Assembly (NCBI GenBank): GCA_029781135.1
Contig: JAKOXH010000055.1
Span: forward strand, 1-64,000
Length of the DNA: 64,000 nt
Reading direction: 5' to 3'
Source: Planctomycetota bacterium
GTDB lineage: Bacteria; Planctomycetota; Planctomycetia; Pirellulales; Lacipirellulaceae
Shown: positions 46,202 to 55,009 of the stretch, in pieces
Layout: every line of letters begins with the position of its first letter
How positions within the stretch are numbered: the first letter of the stretch is position 1
Notes under the pieces: model-generated
Told to the model about the DNA's origin: nothing
Database searches by the model: none
Seen by the model: only the letters and a program-made list of their open reading frames with translations
Translations under genes and position numbers: made by a program

Positions 46202-47008
46202 TTACACCGTTTCTTCGATCACCGGGTTGGTGAGCGTGCCGATCTTTTCGAGTTCGATCGAAACGGTGTCGCCATGTTTCAGGAACACTGTCGGTTTGCG
46301 GGCCGCCCCGATGCCATGGGGCGTGCCGGTGAGGATCACGGTCCCTGCCCGCAATGTCGTACTTCCGCTCAAGAATTCGATCAGCGTCGCCACGTCGAAG
46401 ATCATGTCGTTGGTGTTCCAATCCTGCATAACCTGGCCGTTGAGGATCGTGCGGATGCCGAGATTGTTGGGGTTCGGGATTTCGTCGGGAGTGACGAGGC
46501 ATGGCCCTAACGGTGCGAACGTGTCGAACGTCTTGCCGCGGCACCATTGGCTGCCGCCCCATTTACCTTGCCAATCGCGGGCGCTTACATCATTGGCACA
46601 AGTATAGCCAAGAACGTACTTTAGGGCGTCGGCCTTGCTCACGTTTTTGCACGCGCGACCGATGACCACGGCCAATTCGCACTCGTAATCGACCTCGTCG
46701 CTCCGCAATTTTCGCGGCAATACTATCGGGTCCAGCGGATTCTGCAGCGCGGAAGAAAGTTTCATGAACACGACGGGGTGTTCGGGCCGCGGCCGTCCCG
46801 ACTCTTGTGCGTGGCGCATGTAATTGAGTCCGATGCAAACGATATCGCAAGGCTCAATCGGCGCGAGTAATTTGGCGACTTTGATCGGCTGGTGAGAGTC
46901 GTGGTATTCGTCCAATAATTCGCCGACGATTGCCGTGACGGAGCCATCGTCATGGCTACGGCCCAAGCACGTGCGCCCGTCTTCATTCAAACAGCGAATG
47001 ATCTTCAT
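46202..47008 (-). CDS. Fumarylacetoacetate-hydrolase-family enzyme, 268 aa
   Basis: Hydrolyses or decarboxylates 2,4-diketo or 2-oxo acids using a divalent metal. The catalytic domain shows IVCIGLNYMRHAQESGRP, the E-x-E pair in VDYECELAVVIG with the downstream ANDVSARDWQ, and GTPHGIGAARKP, as in 2,4-diketo-3-deoxyaldonate hydrolases and related enzymes. The short N-terminal part is normal. It lies third in the operon. With SDRs and an SMP-30 lactonase close by, hydrolysis of a 2,4-diketo-3-deoxy acid to pyruvate plus a hydroxyacid is a fair inference. Confidence 0.85.
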   Translation of the reverse strand: MKIIRCLNEDGRTCLGRSHDDGSVTAIVGELLDEYHDSHQPIKVAKLLAPIEPCDIVCIGLNYMRHAQESGRPRPEHPVVFMKLSSALQNPLDPIVLPRKLRSDEVDYECELAVVIGRACKNVSKADALKYVLGYTCANDVSARDWQGKWGGSQWCRGKTFDTFAPLGPCLVTPDEIPNPNNLGIRTILNGQVMQDWNTNDMIFDVATLIEFLSGSTTLRAGTVILTGTPHGIGAARKPTVFLKHGDTVSIELEKIGTLTNPVIEETV

Positions 47009-47048
47009 CGTGAGTTACCCGTCCTTTCTTGCAAGGAGTTTGGTAGTT

Positions 47049-48137
47049 CTATTCCGGAAATGTTAGTCCTAATTCTTGTGCTAAATGCTCGAGTGAGTGT
47101 GTGACATCGGACGGCAACTGTAAGCCTTCCGCCGAAGCGCGCCGCCGGTGAGCCCATTCGCGCTCGCCGGGCAGCATTACTCGCTCACAACTGTCGGCTG
47201 GGGGAGCGCAGTGAATTTCGTCGATTAGCGTTGCCACGCGCTCGGCAAATTGTGTAGGGGCCATTAGGGATGCCACGTTGATGATGATAAACGCCGCGCC
47301 ATGATCGGTCGGCTGCGACGGGTCGCCAAAAATCCAACTGCCGATACGATGGGTAAACGAAGCGCCCGACAGCAAGCCCGACAGCGTTTCAATGAGGAGG
47401 CCAATGCCGTAGCCCTTGTGGCCACTCATCGGCGCCAGGGAGGCGTGCTCCGGATAGAGCGCACCATCATTCGTGGGGCGGCCGTCGGGGCCGATGAGCC
47501 AGCCGGCGGGGATTGGCTCGCCCCGCTTCATGTTCGCATACACTTTGCCGCCGGCGACGGTGGCGAGCGAGATATCGAGCAGGATGGGGTCACGCTCGCC
47601 AGCCGGCACGGCGAACGCAATCGGGTTACTGCCAATGATCGCCCCGCGCGAACCGGGAGCCGCCACACTCGGCACATCGTTCGCCATGGCAAGGCCAATC
47701 ATGTTCGCGCGCGCGGCAAGCCACGCGTAATAACCGGCTGCGCCGAAGTGGCAGCTATTCCGCACGCCGACGTAAGCGATGCCGCAGGTGCGGGCTTTGT
47801 CGATCGCTCGTTCAACCGCGAACGTGGAGGCCACTTGGCCAAGCGTCGATTGACCGTCGACAATCGCCCACGCGGGGCCCTCCGCGGCAATTTGCGGTGC
47901 ACAATCGGAACGCAATCCGCCGTGACGTATGCGGCGGATATACCCGGCGAGTAGTTTCGTACCGTGCGTGAAGATGCCCCAGCTATCGGTCGTCACGAGG
48001 GCGGTGGCGGTCGTTTTCGCAGCGGACGGCGAGACACCAACTGCCGTTAGCGCACGCTCGCAGAATGACTCGAGCGCGTCGAGCGAAATTGCGGTCGTAT
48101 TTTCAGGACTGGGAACCACCACCGCTTCTCCTGGCAC
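47049..48137 (-). CDS. Ldh2-family (malate/L-lactate/sulfolactate-type) dehydrogenase, 362 aa
   Basis: NAD(P)-dependent oxidation of a 2-hydroxyacid. Typical landmarks: DSWGIFTHGTKLLAGYIRRI, the catalytic His in NSCHFGAAGYYAWLA, SNPIAFAVPAGE, and GHKGYGIGLLIETLSG. The GTG start at 48137 overlaps the preceding stop by one base, so expression is coupled. Lactate, produced when a 6-deoxyhexose is cleaved by the FAH-type route, is one possible substrate; this is inference. Confidence 0.9.
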   Translation of the reverse strand: MPGEAVVVPSPENTTAISLDALESFCERALTAVGVSPSAAKTTATALVTTDSWGIFTHGTKLLAGYIRRIRHGGLRSDCAPQIAAEGPAWAIVDGQSTLGQVASTFAVERAIDKARTCGIAYVGVRNSCHFGAAGYYAWLAARANMIGLAMANDVPSVAAPGSRGAIIGSNPIAFAVPAGERDPILLDISLATVAGGKVYANMKRGEPIPAGWLIGPDGRPTNDGALYPEHASLAPMSGHKGYGIGLLIETLSGLLSGASFTHRIGSWIFGDPSQPTDHGAAFIIINVASLMAPTQFAERVATLIDEIHCAPPADSCERVMLPGEREWAHRRRASAEGLQLPSDVTHSLEHLAQELGLTFPE

Positions 48138-49123
48138 TACCGCTTCGCACTAACAGGCACTTTGGTGACACCATTCACGATGTTCCGCAGCGGTTGCCCC
48201 TGCGCGGCCAAGGCAACGAGATTCGCCGCATCGGTACGGAGTTTCATGACGGCCGCCGGACTGGCCGATGCAATGTGTGAATGAATGATGACATTCTTCA
48301 TCGTTCGCAAGGGATGATCGGCCGCGATTGGTTCAGTTTCCAAAACATCGAGCGCGGCGAATGATAGTTTACCGGCTTGCAGCGCCGCCACGAGACTCGT
48401 GGTGCAAACAACCGCGCCCCGCGCGAGGTTGACCAGAATTGCACCGTCCTTCATTTGCGCAACTGTGGTCGCATTGATGAGGTGTTTTGTCGACTCAGTC
48501 GCCGGGCAGTGGAGCGTCACGACATCGGATGCACTTAGCAGCGAGGCAAGGTCGGCCGGCTCGGCGCCTGCATTCGTAATCTCCGCCGGGGCCACGACCG
48601 GATCGTGGACGAGAATACGTGGTTTGAATGGTTTCAGGCGGGACACGACCTCGCGGCCGATTTTTCCGAACCCGATGACACCGACCGTCATCGAGCGCAG
48701 GCACCGCATCGCGGCGAGCGGGACGGCCAAGCCCCAGGAACCGTTGCGGACATGGTGCGCATTGGCTTCCACCTGCCGAGTGGCGGCGAGGATGAATGCC
48801 AGCGTGTGTTCGGCGACTTCGTCGATGCAGAAATCGGGGACGTTGCAGACGGGGATTCCCTTCTCACGGGCCGCGGCAAGATCCACATTGTCGACGCCAA
48901 TTCCATACCGGACGATGATTTGCGCTTTATCGAGCGACTCAATAACATCGCGATTGACGGGTGCGAACTGCGTAATGACGAAATTGGCTCCCCGCAAAAA
49001 ATCGATTAGCTCGGTGGATGTGTGGCAGTGCGCGCCCTCTACCTTGAGCCCTAAGGGCGTGAGGAGCCGCTCCTCGATTTCTAGCGAGGGAAACGTATAA
49101 TCCGTGATGGCCACGCGGTGCAT
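48137..49123 (-). CDS. D-isomer-specific 2-hydroxyacid dehydrogenase, 328 aa
   Basis: NAD-dependent oxidoreductase of the phosphoglycerate dehydrogenase superfamily. It shows the Rossmann motif GVIGFGKIGREV, the catalytic Arg in VNLARGAVV, Glu in DVLETEPI and His in VIIHSHIAS. Substrates of such proteins vary (glycerate, hydroxypyruvate, aldonates). It is the first gene of the operon that runs to 40507 and its start is 54 bases from the operator at 49177. Confidence 0.9.
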   Translation of the reverse strand: MHRVAITDYTFPSLEIEERLLTPLGLKVEGAHCHTSTELIDFLRGANFVITQFAPVNRDVIESLDKAQIIVRYGIGVDNVDLAAAREKGIPVCNVPDFCIDEVAEHTLAFILAATRQVEANAHHVRNGSWGLAVPLAAMRCLRSMTVGVIGFGKIGREVVSRLKPFKPRILVHDPVVAPAEITNAGAEPADLASLLSASDVVTLHCPATESTKHLINATTVAQMKDGAILVNLARGAVVCTTSLVAALQAGKLSFAALDVLETEPIAADHPLRTMKNVIIHSHIASASPAAVMKLRTDAANLVALAAQGQPLRNIVNGVTKVPVSAKR

Positions 49124-49176
49124 AGGACGGACCGTGCGGGTCTACCGAGGCAGAAGCAATTCATATAACAAATGGT

Positions 49177-49191
49177 AATTGTATTATAATT
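49177..49191 (+). promoter_or_regulatory. Predicted FadR/GntR-type operator, site 1
   Basis: AATTGTATTATAATT lies between the divergent 2-hydroxyacid dehydrogenase and regulator genes. Identical in reverse to site 2. Similar half-type sequences (AATTCATATAAC at about 49158 and ATTCATATAATGG at about 49217) flank it, so the region may hold several sites. The inverted AATT ends suit a dimer. Confidence 0.6.
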
Positions 49192-49284
49192 TGGTCCTGC
49201 TGCAACGGTATGCATATTCATATAATGGTTTAATCGGCACGAACCACGGCTACCCGATTCCACAGCAGTTTTACAAAGGCATTT

Positions 49285-50001
49285 ATGGCCGGTGCTCGCT
49301 CGGACTCAAAACTGAAGAAAAGTGAGGTGGTCGCGGGGCGAATTCGCGATTACATCGTGAACCACGAGCTAAAACCGGGCGACCGGCTGCCGACCGAAGG
49401 TGAATTTGCGAAACGATTCGGCGTCAGCAGGGTCGCGGTGCGGGAAGCCACGACTGCGCTGGGCTTTTTGGGAATCTTGGATGCTGCTCCGCGCCGCGGC
49501 CTGACCGTCGGTCGGGTCAGCATGAAGAAGTTGTCGCGGTACCTGGGGTTTCACTTTGCCGTGGGCAACTATCCAGCGGAAGAGCTGATTGCCACACGAA
49601 TCGTGGTGGAAACGGGCGGTTTAGCCCATGTGGTCGAGCGGATGGCGTGCGATCCTTCCATCTACCAGCAACTCGATGCAATCAATTCCGAACTCCGCAA
49701 AGCGCGCGAGTTGAACGAATGGATCAAAATGGACATCCGGTTCCATTGTTCACTCGTGGCTGCGAGCGGACTTCGCGGGCTGGCCGCGCTCAATGACCTG
49801 GTGCAGGTGTTCTTTCGGCGATTCCGCGAAGATTTCCCGAAAGCGCTCTGGAAGAGCGGTGTGGAGAGCCACCAGCAAATTATCGATGCATTGCGACGAG
49901 GCGACTGTGCCAAGGCCACGGAACTGCTTACCGAACATATTGGCAGCCATCGCGCTCGCGTCGGCAAGCCAGCAGAGGTGGAGTCGGACTTTGCTGAGTA
50001 G
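49285..50001 (+). CDS. FadR-subfamily GntR transcription regulator, 238 aa
   Basis: Binds operator DNA and a small-molecule ligand. The N-terminal winged HTH reads KPGDRLPTEGEFAKRFGVSR and VAVREATTALGFLGIL. The C-terminal FCD domain has the acid and histidines that often bind metal and ligand (MDIRFHCSLV, SGVESHQQIIDALR, LLTEHIGSH). It is divergent from the six-gene operon; the shared 162-base region contains the site AATTGTATTATAATT. It is the only regulator in the 40-59 kb locus, so it is proposed to govern all three divergent promoter regions. Ligand probably a sugar acid. Confidence 0.9.
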   Translation: MAGARSDSKLKKSEVVAGRIRDYIVNHELKPGDRLPTEGEFAKRFGVSRVAVREATTALGFLGILDAAPRRGLTVGRVSMKKLSRYLGFHFAVGNYPAEELIATRIVVETGGLAHVVERMACDPSIYQQLDAINSELRKARELNEWIKMDIRFHCSLVAASGLRGLAALNDLVQVFFRRFREDFPKALWKSGVESHQQIIDALRRGDCAKATELLTEHIGSHRARVGKPAEVESDFAE

Positions 50002-50063
50002 CGATCGAATAAGTTCCTAAATGTGTGTGGATAGCACTTTTCGGCCGGCACCTTCTCGTTTTC

Positions 50064-50975
50064 TTAGAGATGGGCACCCACCGTTTGCAACCGGATGCTC
50101 CATAGCGATGTGGTGGCGCCGATGAACAACGTCTGCCGATCCGGCATGCCGAATGAGCAGTTGCCGGCCGTTTCGGGCGTGTGAATTTTGCCGATGAGTT
50201 TTCCTGCCGCATTGAACACTTGAATGCCGTCGCCGGTCGTAACGAAGAGATTGCCCTGGACATCCACGCGAAAGCCATCGGGCACCCAAGGCTCGATGAC
50301 CGTGAACACGTGCGGGTTCGCGATCGCCGCGCCGCCATTCACGACATCGAATGCCATGATATGGTGCGGGCGAAATTCGCCGTGCGTGCGGCCCGTATCT
50401 CCAACATAGAGGACGGACTCGTCGGGCGAAAAGGCGAGGCCGTTGGGTTTGTCGAACTCTTCGCACACCGACGTAATCTCACCGGTTTCCGGCACGACGC
50501 GGTAGAGGCGATTGCGATCTTGCTCCGGCTTGTCGCCGTGCCCGAAGTCGGGACAGAGGAAGCCATAATCGGGATCGGTGAACCAAATCGAACCGTCGGA
50601 TTTCACCACGATGTCGTTGGGCGACGTAAGCCGGGCACCGCGGTATTGATCGGCAAGGGTCGTGAGGGAGCCATTCAACTCCTGCCGTACCACTGCCCTA
50701 CCTCGTGTTAAACACGAGAGAATGCGGCCTTCACGATCAACTGTGTTGCCGTTGGCCGTATCCGATGGTTGCCGAAAAACGCTCAGCCCTTCCTGGGGCG
50801 ACCATTTCATGATGCGGTTGTTGGGGAAGTCGCTGACGACGAGGAACTGGCCACGCGCCACCCAGCACACACCTTCGGCGAACTTGAACTCCGACGACAA
50901 AAGCTTCAGTTCCGGCGCGGGACCGAGGATGCGAGCAAATTCGTCCGCGAACACTTCAAATTGTTGAGCACACAT
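50064..50975 (-). CDS. SMP-30/gluconolactonase-family lactonase, 303 aa
   Basis: Calcium- or zinc-dependent beta-propeller lactonase. Landmarks: the metal-binding Glu in FKFAEGVCWVAR-like SEFKFAEGVCW, SPNDIVVKSDGSIWFTDPDY, EFDKPNGLAFSPDESVLYVG and WVPDGFRVDVQGNLFV, where the last Asp is the usual metal ligand. No signal peptide. It follows the SDR gene by 66 bases in a two-gene unit behind operator site 2. It would open the lactone made by a sugar dehydrogenase. Confidence 0.9.
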   Translation of the reverse strand: MCAQQFEVFADEFARILGPAPELKLLSSEFKFAEGVCWVARGQFLVVSDFPNNRIMKWSPQEGLSVFRQPSDTANGNTVDREGRILSCLTRGRAVVRQELNGSLTTLADQYRGARLTSPNDIVVKSDGSIWFTDPDYGFLCPDFGHGDKPEQDRNRLYRVVPETGEITSVCEEFDKPNGLAFSPDESVLYVGDTGRTHGEFRPHHIMAFDVVNGGAAIANPHVFTVIEPWVPDGFRVDVQGNLFVTTGDGIQVFNAAGKLIGKIHTPETAGNCSFGMPDRQTLFIGATTSLWSIRLQTVGAHL

Positions 50976-51041
50976 TGATTAAGATCTCCTGCCGCCAATG
51001 AACCGACAATCCGCTGCCTCAAAATGAAGTCTTCGCAAGGT

Positions 51042-51830
51042 TCAAAAATCTCTTAAGAACCCTCCGGCAGTCCATCCGCCGTCGACGCAGAGGACTTGGC
51101 CTGTGATGTAAGCGCTTTCGGGCGCGACGAAGAAGAGGACAGCGTGGGCCATTTCCTCGACGGTGCCCGGCCGGCCCAACGGCACATGGCTGAGCATGCG
51201 TTGTGCGCGTCCTTTCTCCGCGGCGGTTTCTCCATAGAAGAGTTGTTTCGTGCCTTCAGTGAGCGTGGAGCCGGGGGCCACACAATTCACCAGGACACCA
51301 AACTCGGCAAGTTCAATCGCCATGGCTCGTGTCAATTGTACAACGCCACCTTTGGCGGCGATGAAAGCACTTTGCCGGCGAGCGGGCACAATGCCAAGCA
51401 CCGAGGCAATGTTAACGATGCGGCCTGAGCGGCGAGCGACCATGGATTGCGAGACCGCGCGGCTGACGAGGTACGTGCCTTTGAGATCGATGTCGACGAT
51501 TCGCTCCCACTCGGCCAGCGGAAACTGATCAATGTTCACGCGGTGCTTGATCGTGTTGACGCCGGCGTTGTTGACGAGGATATCGATCTGGCCAAAATGT
51601 TGCTGCACTTCGGCAATGGCAGCGTTTACCTGCGTTTCGTTGCTGATATCAACGGCGACGGCGATTGCGCCAGGTGTGCGTGAAGCGGCATCACGGGCAG
51701 TTGCAACATCGATATCGGCGTAAGCGACGCGGGTGCCGTTGGCGGCGAGCGTATCGGCAATCGCCTGGCCGATGCCGCGAGCAGCGCCGGTAACGAGTGC
51801 CGTTTTGCCAGTTAAGTCAACCTTCATCAT
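51042..51830 (-). CDS. Short-chain dehydrogenase with Phe at the catalytic Tyr position, 262 aa
   Basis: SDR fold: cofactor loop TGAARGIG, an acidic Asp in AYADIDVAT that favours NAD, NNAG, Ser143 in NIASVLG, and Lys160. The canonical catalytic YxxxK reads F156-IAA-K160, so the acid/base Tyr is missing. The rest of the protein, including the C-terminal VLCVDGG, is complete, so it is not a pseudogene. It may be inactive, use another residue or serve a structural role. ATG 51830 is taken, with ATG 51827 also possible. It is first of a unit with the lactonase and faces operator site 2. Confidence 0.85.
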   Translation of the reverse strand: MMKVDLTGKTALVTGAARGIGQAIADTLAANGTRVAYADIDVATARDAASRTPGAIAVAVDISNETQVNAAIAEVQQHFGQIDILVNNAGVNTIKHRVNIDQFPLAEWERIVDIDLKGTYLVSRAVSQSMVARRSGRIVNIASVLGIVPARRQSAFIAAKGGVVQLTRAMAIELAEFGVLVNCVAPGSTLTEGTKQLFYGETAAEKGRAQRMLSHVPLGRPGTVEEMAHAVLFFVAPESAYITGQVLCVDGGWTAGGFLRDF

Positions 51831-51910
51831 GTTGCTCGGCCTCCTGGACCAAAGGACAAAGCGTATCAAGCGGCAGTTATTGCGACGTGCGTGCTTTCGC
51901 CGGTGCGGAA

Positions 51911-51925
51911 AATTATAATACAATT
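51911..51925 (-). promoter_or_regulatory. Predicted FadR/GntR-type operator, site 2
   Basis: AATTATAATACAATT, the exact reverse complement of site 1, lies 80 bases before the SDR start and 53 bases before the GH2 start, in their shared divergent region. Confidence 0.6.
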
Positions 51926-51978
51926 TCGGCTGTGTCCAATCAGTAGATTTCCCTTGCGGTTTCTGTCAGGTGGCGAAG

Positions 51979-54900
51979 ATGTGGCGAAACTCATCCCAGT
52001 ACTTGCTTGTCTTATTGGTAGTCGCGTTCTGCAAAAGCAGATTCACCGTTTCGGCAGCGTCGGCCGCGGAATCGCAAGTTGTTTCGCTCGATGGTACCTG
52101 GCAACTAGCCGTCGATCCAGCAAACGAGGGCCGCGAGCAGAGTTGGTTCAACCAGCCGCGGGCCGATGCTCGTCCCACGAAAGTGCCGTGGGTGATTCAG
52201 GACACTTTTCCGGATTATCACGGCGTCGTGTGGTATTGGCGAGAGTTTAGGTGCCCGCGAAATCCCGATCCGCAGGGCCGTGTGCTGCTCAAGTTTTGGA
52301 ACGTCGATTACCTGGGAGAAGTGTGGGTAAACGGCGAGTATCTCGATAAGCATGAAGGTGCTGACGGGCCGTTCGTGTTCGATGCTACCGAGGCCGTTCA
52401 CTTGGACGGTAAGAATTTATTGGCGGTCCGCGTATTGAATCCCAAAGATGAGTCGATTGATGGAATCGTGCTGAAGGAAACGCCGCACCGCAACAAGACG
52501 TGCGCGTTCACATTCGGCTGCGATTACAACCACGGTGGCCTCGAGGATTCAGTCGATCTGATGATCGTGCCAGCCGTGTGGCTCGCCGATCTGCACGTGC
52601 TCCCAGACGTTAAGACGGGCGACATCAAGCTATTGGCAACTGTGAAGAATGCAGTACCGAGTGAGGCACAAGTGCGTCTTACAACGGAAGTTGCCCCGGC
52701 CGTGGATGGCCACACGATCGACCGTGTCGAGGTGTTGAAATCAATAAAGCCAGGTGCATCGATCGTCGAAGCGAAGTTGCATGTGCCTGAACGAAAGTTG
52801 TGGAGTGTGGACACGCCGAATCTCTATCGAGTCACTGCACGCGTCTCGCGAAATGGAAGTGATGCGGCCGACGCGCAGTCAAGTCGTTGCGGATTTCGCG
52901 ATTTTCGGCTTGAAAACGGCTATTTCGCGCTCAACGGCCAGCGACTTTTCTTGCGGTGTTCCCATACGGGCAACACCGCGCCTATTGGAATTCATCTACC
53001 CTATGATGCCGATTGGTTTCGCCGCGATTTGTTGAACGTCAAGGCGATGGGCTTCAATGCGATTCGGTTCATTGCCGGTTTGCCGACGCGACAGCAGCTT
53101 GATTTCTGCGACGAGTTGGGGCTGTTGGTTTACGACGAGCCGTACTCGGCGTGGTTGCTCGAGAATTCGCCCCACATGGTCGAGCGATTCGATCGGTCGG
53201 TCGAGGAGATGGTGCGCCGCGACCGAAATCACGCGTGCGTCGTCATTTGGGGATTGCTCAACGAGACAGGCGATGGACCCGTGTATCGCCACGCCGTCGA
53301 AACGCTACCGCTTGTGCGGAAATTCGACGATAGCCGATTGGTTCTGCTGAGTAGTGGCCGGTTTGACTGCCAACTCGAAACGGGTTCGACGGCAAACCCG
53401 GGCAGCGCTTCTTGGCAAGCCATGTTGGGTGCCGAAGGCGCGAAGCCGGCGAAGGAGTTGCACACGATCTACCCGTCATGCGAAGGATCGGGCGATGCCC
53501 ACATCTATCCGCAGGTGCCGCACAGTCCCGAAGCGATTCGGATTTTGCGCCATTTTGGCGCGGGTCAGAAGCCGTTCTTTCTATCGGAATACGGCGTGAG
53601 CAGCCCGGTCGATTTGATTCGCGTGGCCCGCCAGTTCGAGCAACGCGGCAAGGAGTCGTGTCGCGAGGCGCGGTTCTATCGCGAGGCCCTCGATAAGTTT
53701 CAGACCGACTGGCAACGTTGGAAACTCGCTGAAGTGTTCGGGCGGCCGGAAGAGTTCTTCCACTCCTGCCAGAGTCGGATGGCAACACAGCGGCTGCTCG
53801 GTATCAATGCGATTCGCTCGAATCCGGCCTGCAACGGTTACAGTTTGACGGGCACGGTCGACCAAGGGTACAGCGGCGAGGGCCTGACGACCACATTTCG
53901 TGAGTGGAAGCCGGGAACAGCGGATGCACTACGGGAGGGATTGGCGCCACTGCGGCTATGCGCGTTTACCGAACCGTATCATGTTTATCGCGGCCAGCCG
54001 ATTCATTTCGAAATCGTGCTGGCTAACGAAGATGTGCTGCAAGCTGGTGAGTATTCGCTGCGTGTCGACGTGATGAACGAGGAGTCGAAAGTCGTCCGAA
54101 CGAAACTCTTGGCGATTACGATCCCTTCGGGTAGTGCGGACAAACCAGTACCGTTTGCGTGGCCGGCGCTCAACGAAGATGTAATAGCCGACTGGCCGAC
54201 GGGTAGGTATCGTTTGTCGGCGACGTTTGAGCGTGGCGCGGCGGCAGCGGGCGGTGTGGCGGAGTTCTTCGTGACCGATGCCGCGGAGATGCCGAGGGTG
54301 GATGTGCCTGTCGTCGTGTGGGGTAATGATGAGGGGCTGCAAGCGTGGCTCAAGTCACATGGCTTCCAAGTTGAGAAGCTGAACGAAATGCCCGCTGCGG
54401 CACGGCAATTGATCGTCGTTTCAGGCAAGCTTCCGGCCGACGCAAAGAAATCTGGCTATCCCGATTTACTGACACGGTTGGCGAGCGGATCACCCGTCTT
54501 CTTTTTGAACGGACAGTCGCTGACTGATGCGGGGTTGCGGCTACCTTGTGGCGGACACATCGTCGGTTTGCCGAGCGGCGTGTATCACAAGGAAGAATGG
54601 AATCGAGCGCATACGATCTTTGCGGGTTTGCCGGCCAACGGGCTCATGGATTATGCGTTTTACCGCAACATCATTCCTGGTACTGCATGGCAGGCCGACA
54701 AGGATGAAGTACCTGCGGAAGTTATCGCAGGTGCGATTCACCCGGCACCCGGCACTGGCTACGCCAGTGGGTTGATGATGTTCAGCGACCGATTGGGCAC
54801 CGGCAAGTATGTCGTGAGTACATTGCGGATTCGCGGGAATTTGGGGCAAGATCCAGCCGCTGAACGACTTCTGCGCAATGCACTCTTACTGTTGGGAAGC

Positions 54901-54981
54901 GAATTAAAACCAGTTGCCCAGTCAATTTCGGACGCTGACAAAGCGAACATCGATCGATTGCTTCAGAAGCCTGGCTCCTAA
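51979..54981 (+). CDS. Secreted glycoside hydrolase family 2-like enzyme, 1000 aa
   Basis: A retaining beta-glycosidase (beta-galactosidase, glucuronidase or mannosidase type). A signal segment (YLLVLLVVAFCKSRFTVSAA) precedes a jelly-roll domain (LDGTWQLAVDP, VWYWREF, KFWNVDYLGEVWVNGEYLDK), an Ig-like domain and a TIM barrel starting LRCSHTGNTAPIG. Catalytic acid/base Glu429 is in WGLLNE, and nucleophile Glu537 in FFLSEYG. The C-terminal ~400 residues extend beyond the standard barrel and may bind carbohydrate. ATG 51979 has AGGTGG upstream; GTG 51970 is alternative. It faces operator site 2. Confidence 0.85.
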   Translation: MWRNSSQYLLVLLVVAFCKSRFTVSAASAAESQVVSLDGTWQLAVDPANEGREQSWFNQPRADARPTKVPWVIQDTFPDYHGVVWYWREFRCPRNPDPQGRVLLKFWNVDYLGEVWVNGEYLDKHEGADGPFVFDATEAVHLDGKNLLAVRVLNPKDESIDGIVLKETPHRNKTCAFTFGCDYNHGGLEDSVDLMIVPAVWLADLHVLPDVKTGDIKLLATVKNAVPSEAQVRLTTEVAPAVDGHTIDRVEVLKSIKPGASIVEAKLHVPERKLWSVDTPNLYRVTARVSRNGSDAADAQSSRCGFRDFRLENGYFALNGQRLFLRCSHTGNTAPIGIHLPYDADWFRRDLLNVKAMGFNAIRFIAGLPTRQQLDFCDELGLLVYDEPYSAWLLENSPHMVERFDRSVEEMVRRDRNHACVVIWGLLNETGDGPVYRHAVETLPLVRKFDDSRLVLLSSGRFDCQLETGSTANPGSASWQAMLGAEGAKPAKELHTIYPSCEGSGDAHIYPQVPHSPEAIRILRHFGAGQKPFFLSEYGVSSPVDLIRVARQFEQRGKESCREARFYREALDKFQTDWQRWKLAEVFGRPEEFFHSCQSRMATQRLLGINAIRSNPACNGYSLTGTVDQGYSGEGLTTTFREWKPGTADALREGLAPLRLCAFTEPYHVYRGQPIHFEIVLANEDVLQAGEYSLRVDVMNEESKVVRTKLLAITIPSGSADKPVPFAWPALNEDVIADWPTGRYRLSATFERGAAAAGGVAEFFVTDAAEMPRVDVPVVVWGNDEGLQAWLKSHGFQVEKLNEMPAAARQLIVVSGKLPADAKKSGYPDLLTRLASGSPVFFLNGQSLTDAGLRLPCGGHIVGLPSGVYHKEEWNRAHTIFAGLPANGLMDYAFYRNIIPGTAWQADKDEVPAEVIAGAIHPAPGTGYASGLMMFSDRLGTGKYVVSTLRIRGNLGQDPAAERLLRNALLLLGSELKPVAQSISDADKANIDRLLQKPGS

Positions 54982-55009
54982 GTGCATCTGAGTGTGTCAA
55001 ATACTGCAC

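Noticed and set aside
46146-46562. 139-codon upstream extension of the fused E1 gene
   Set aside because: Overlaps the FAH-family gene in another frame and lacks any E1 similarity; ATG 46145 begins the recognisable protein.
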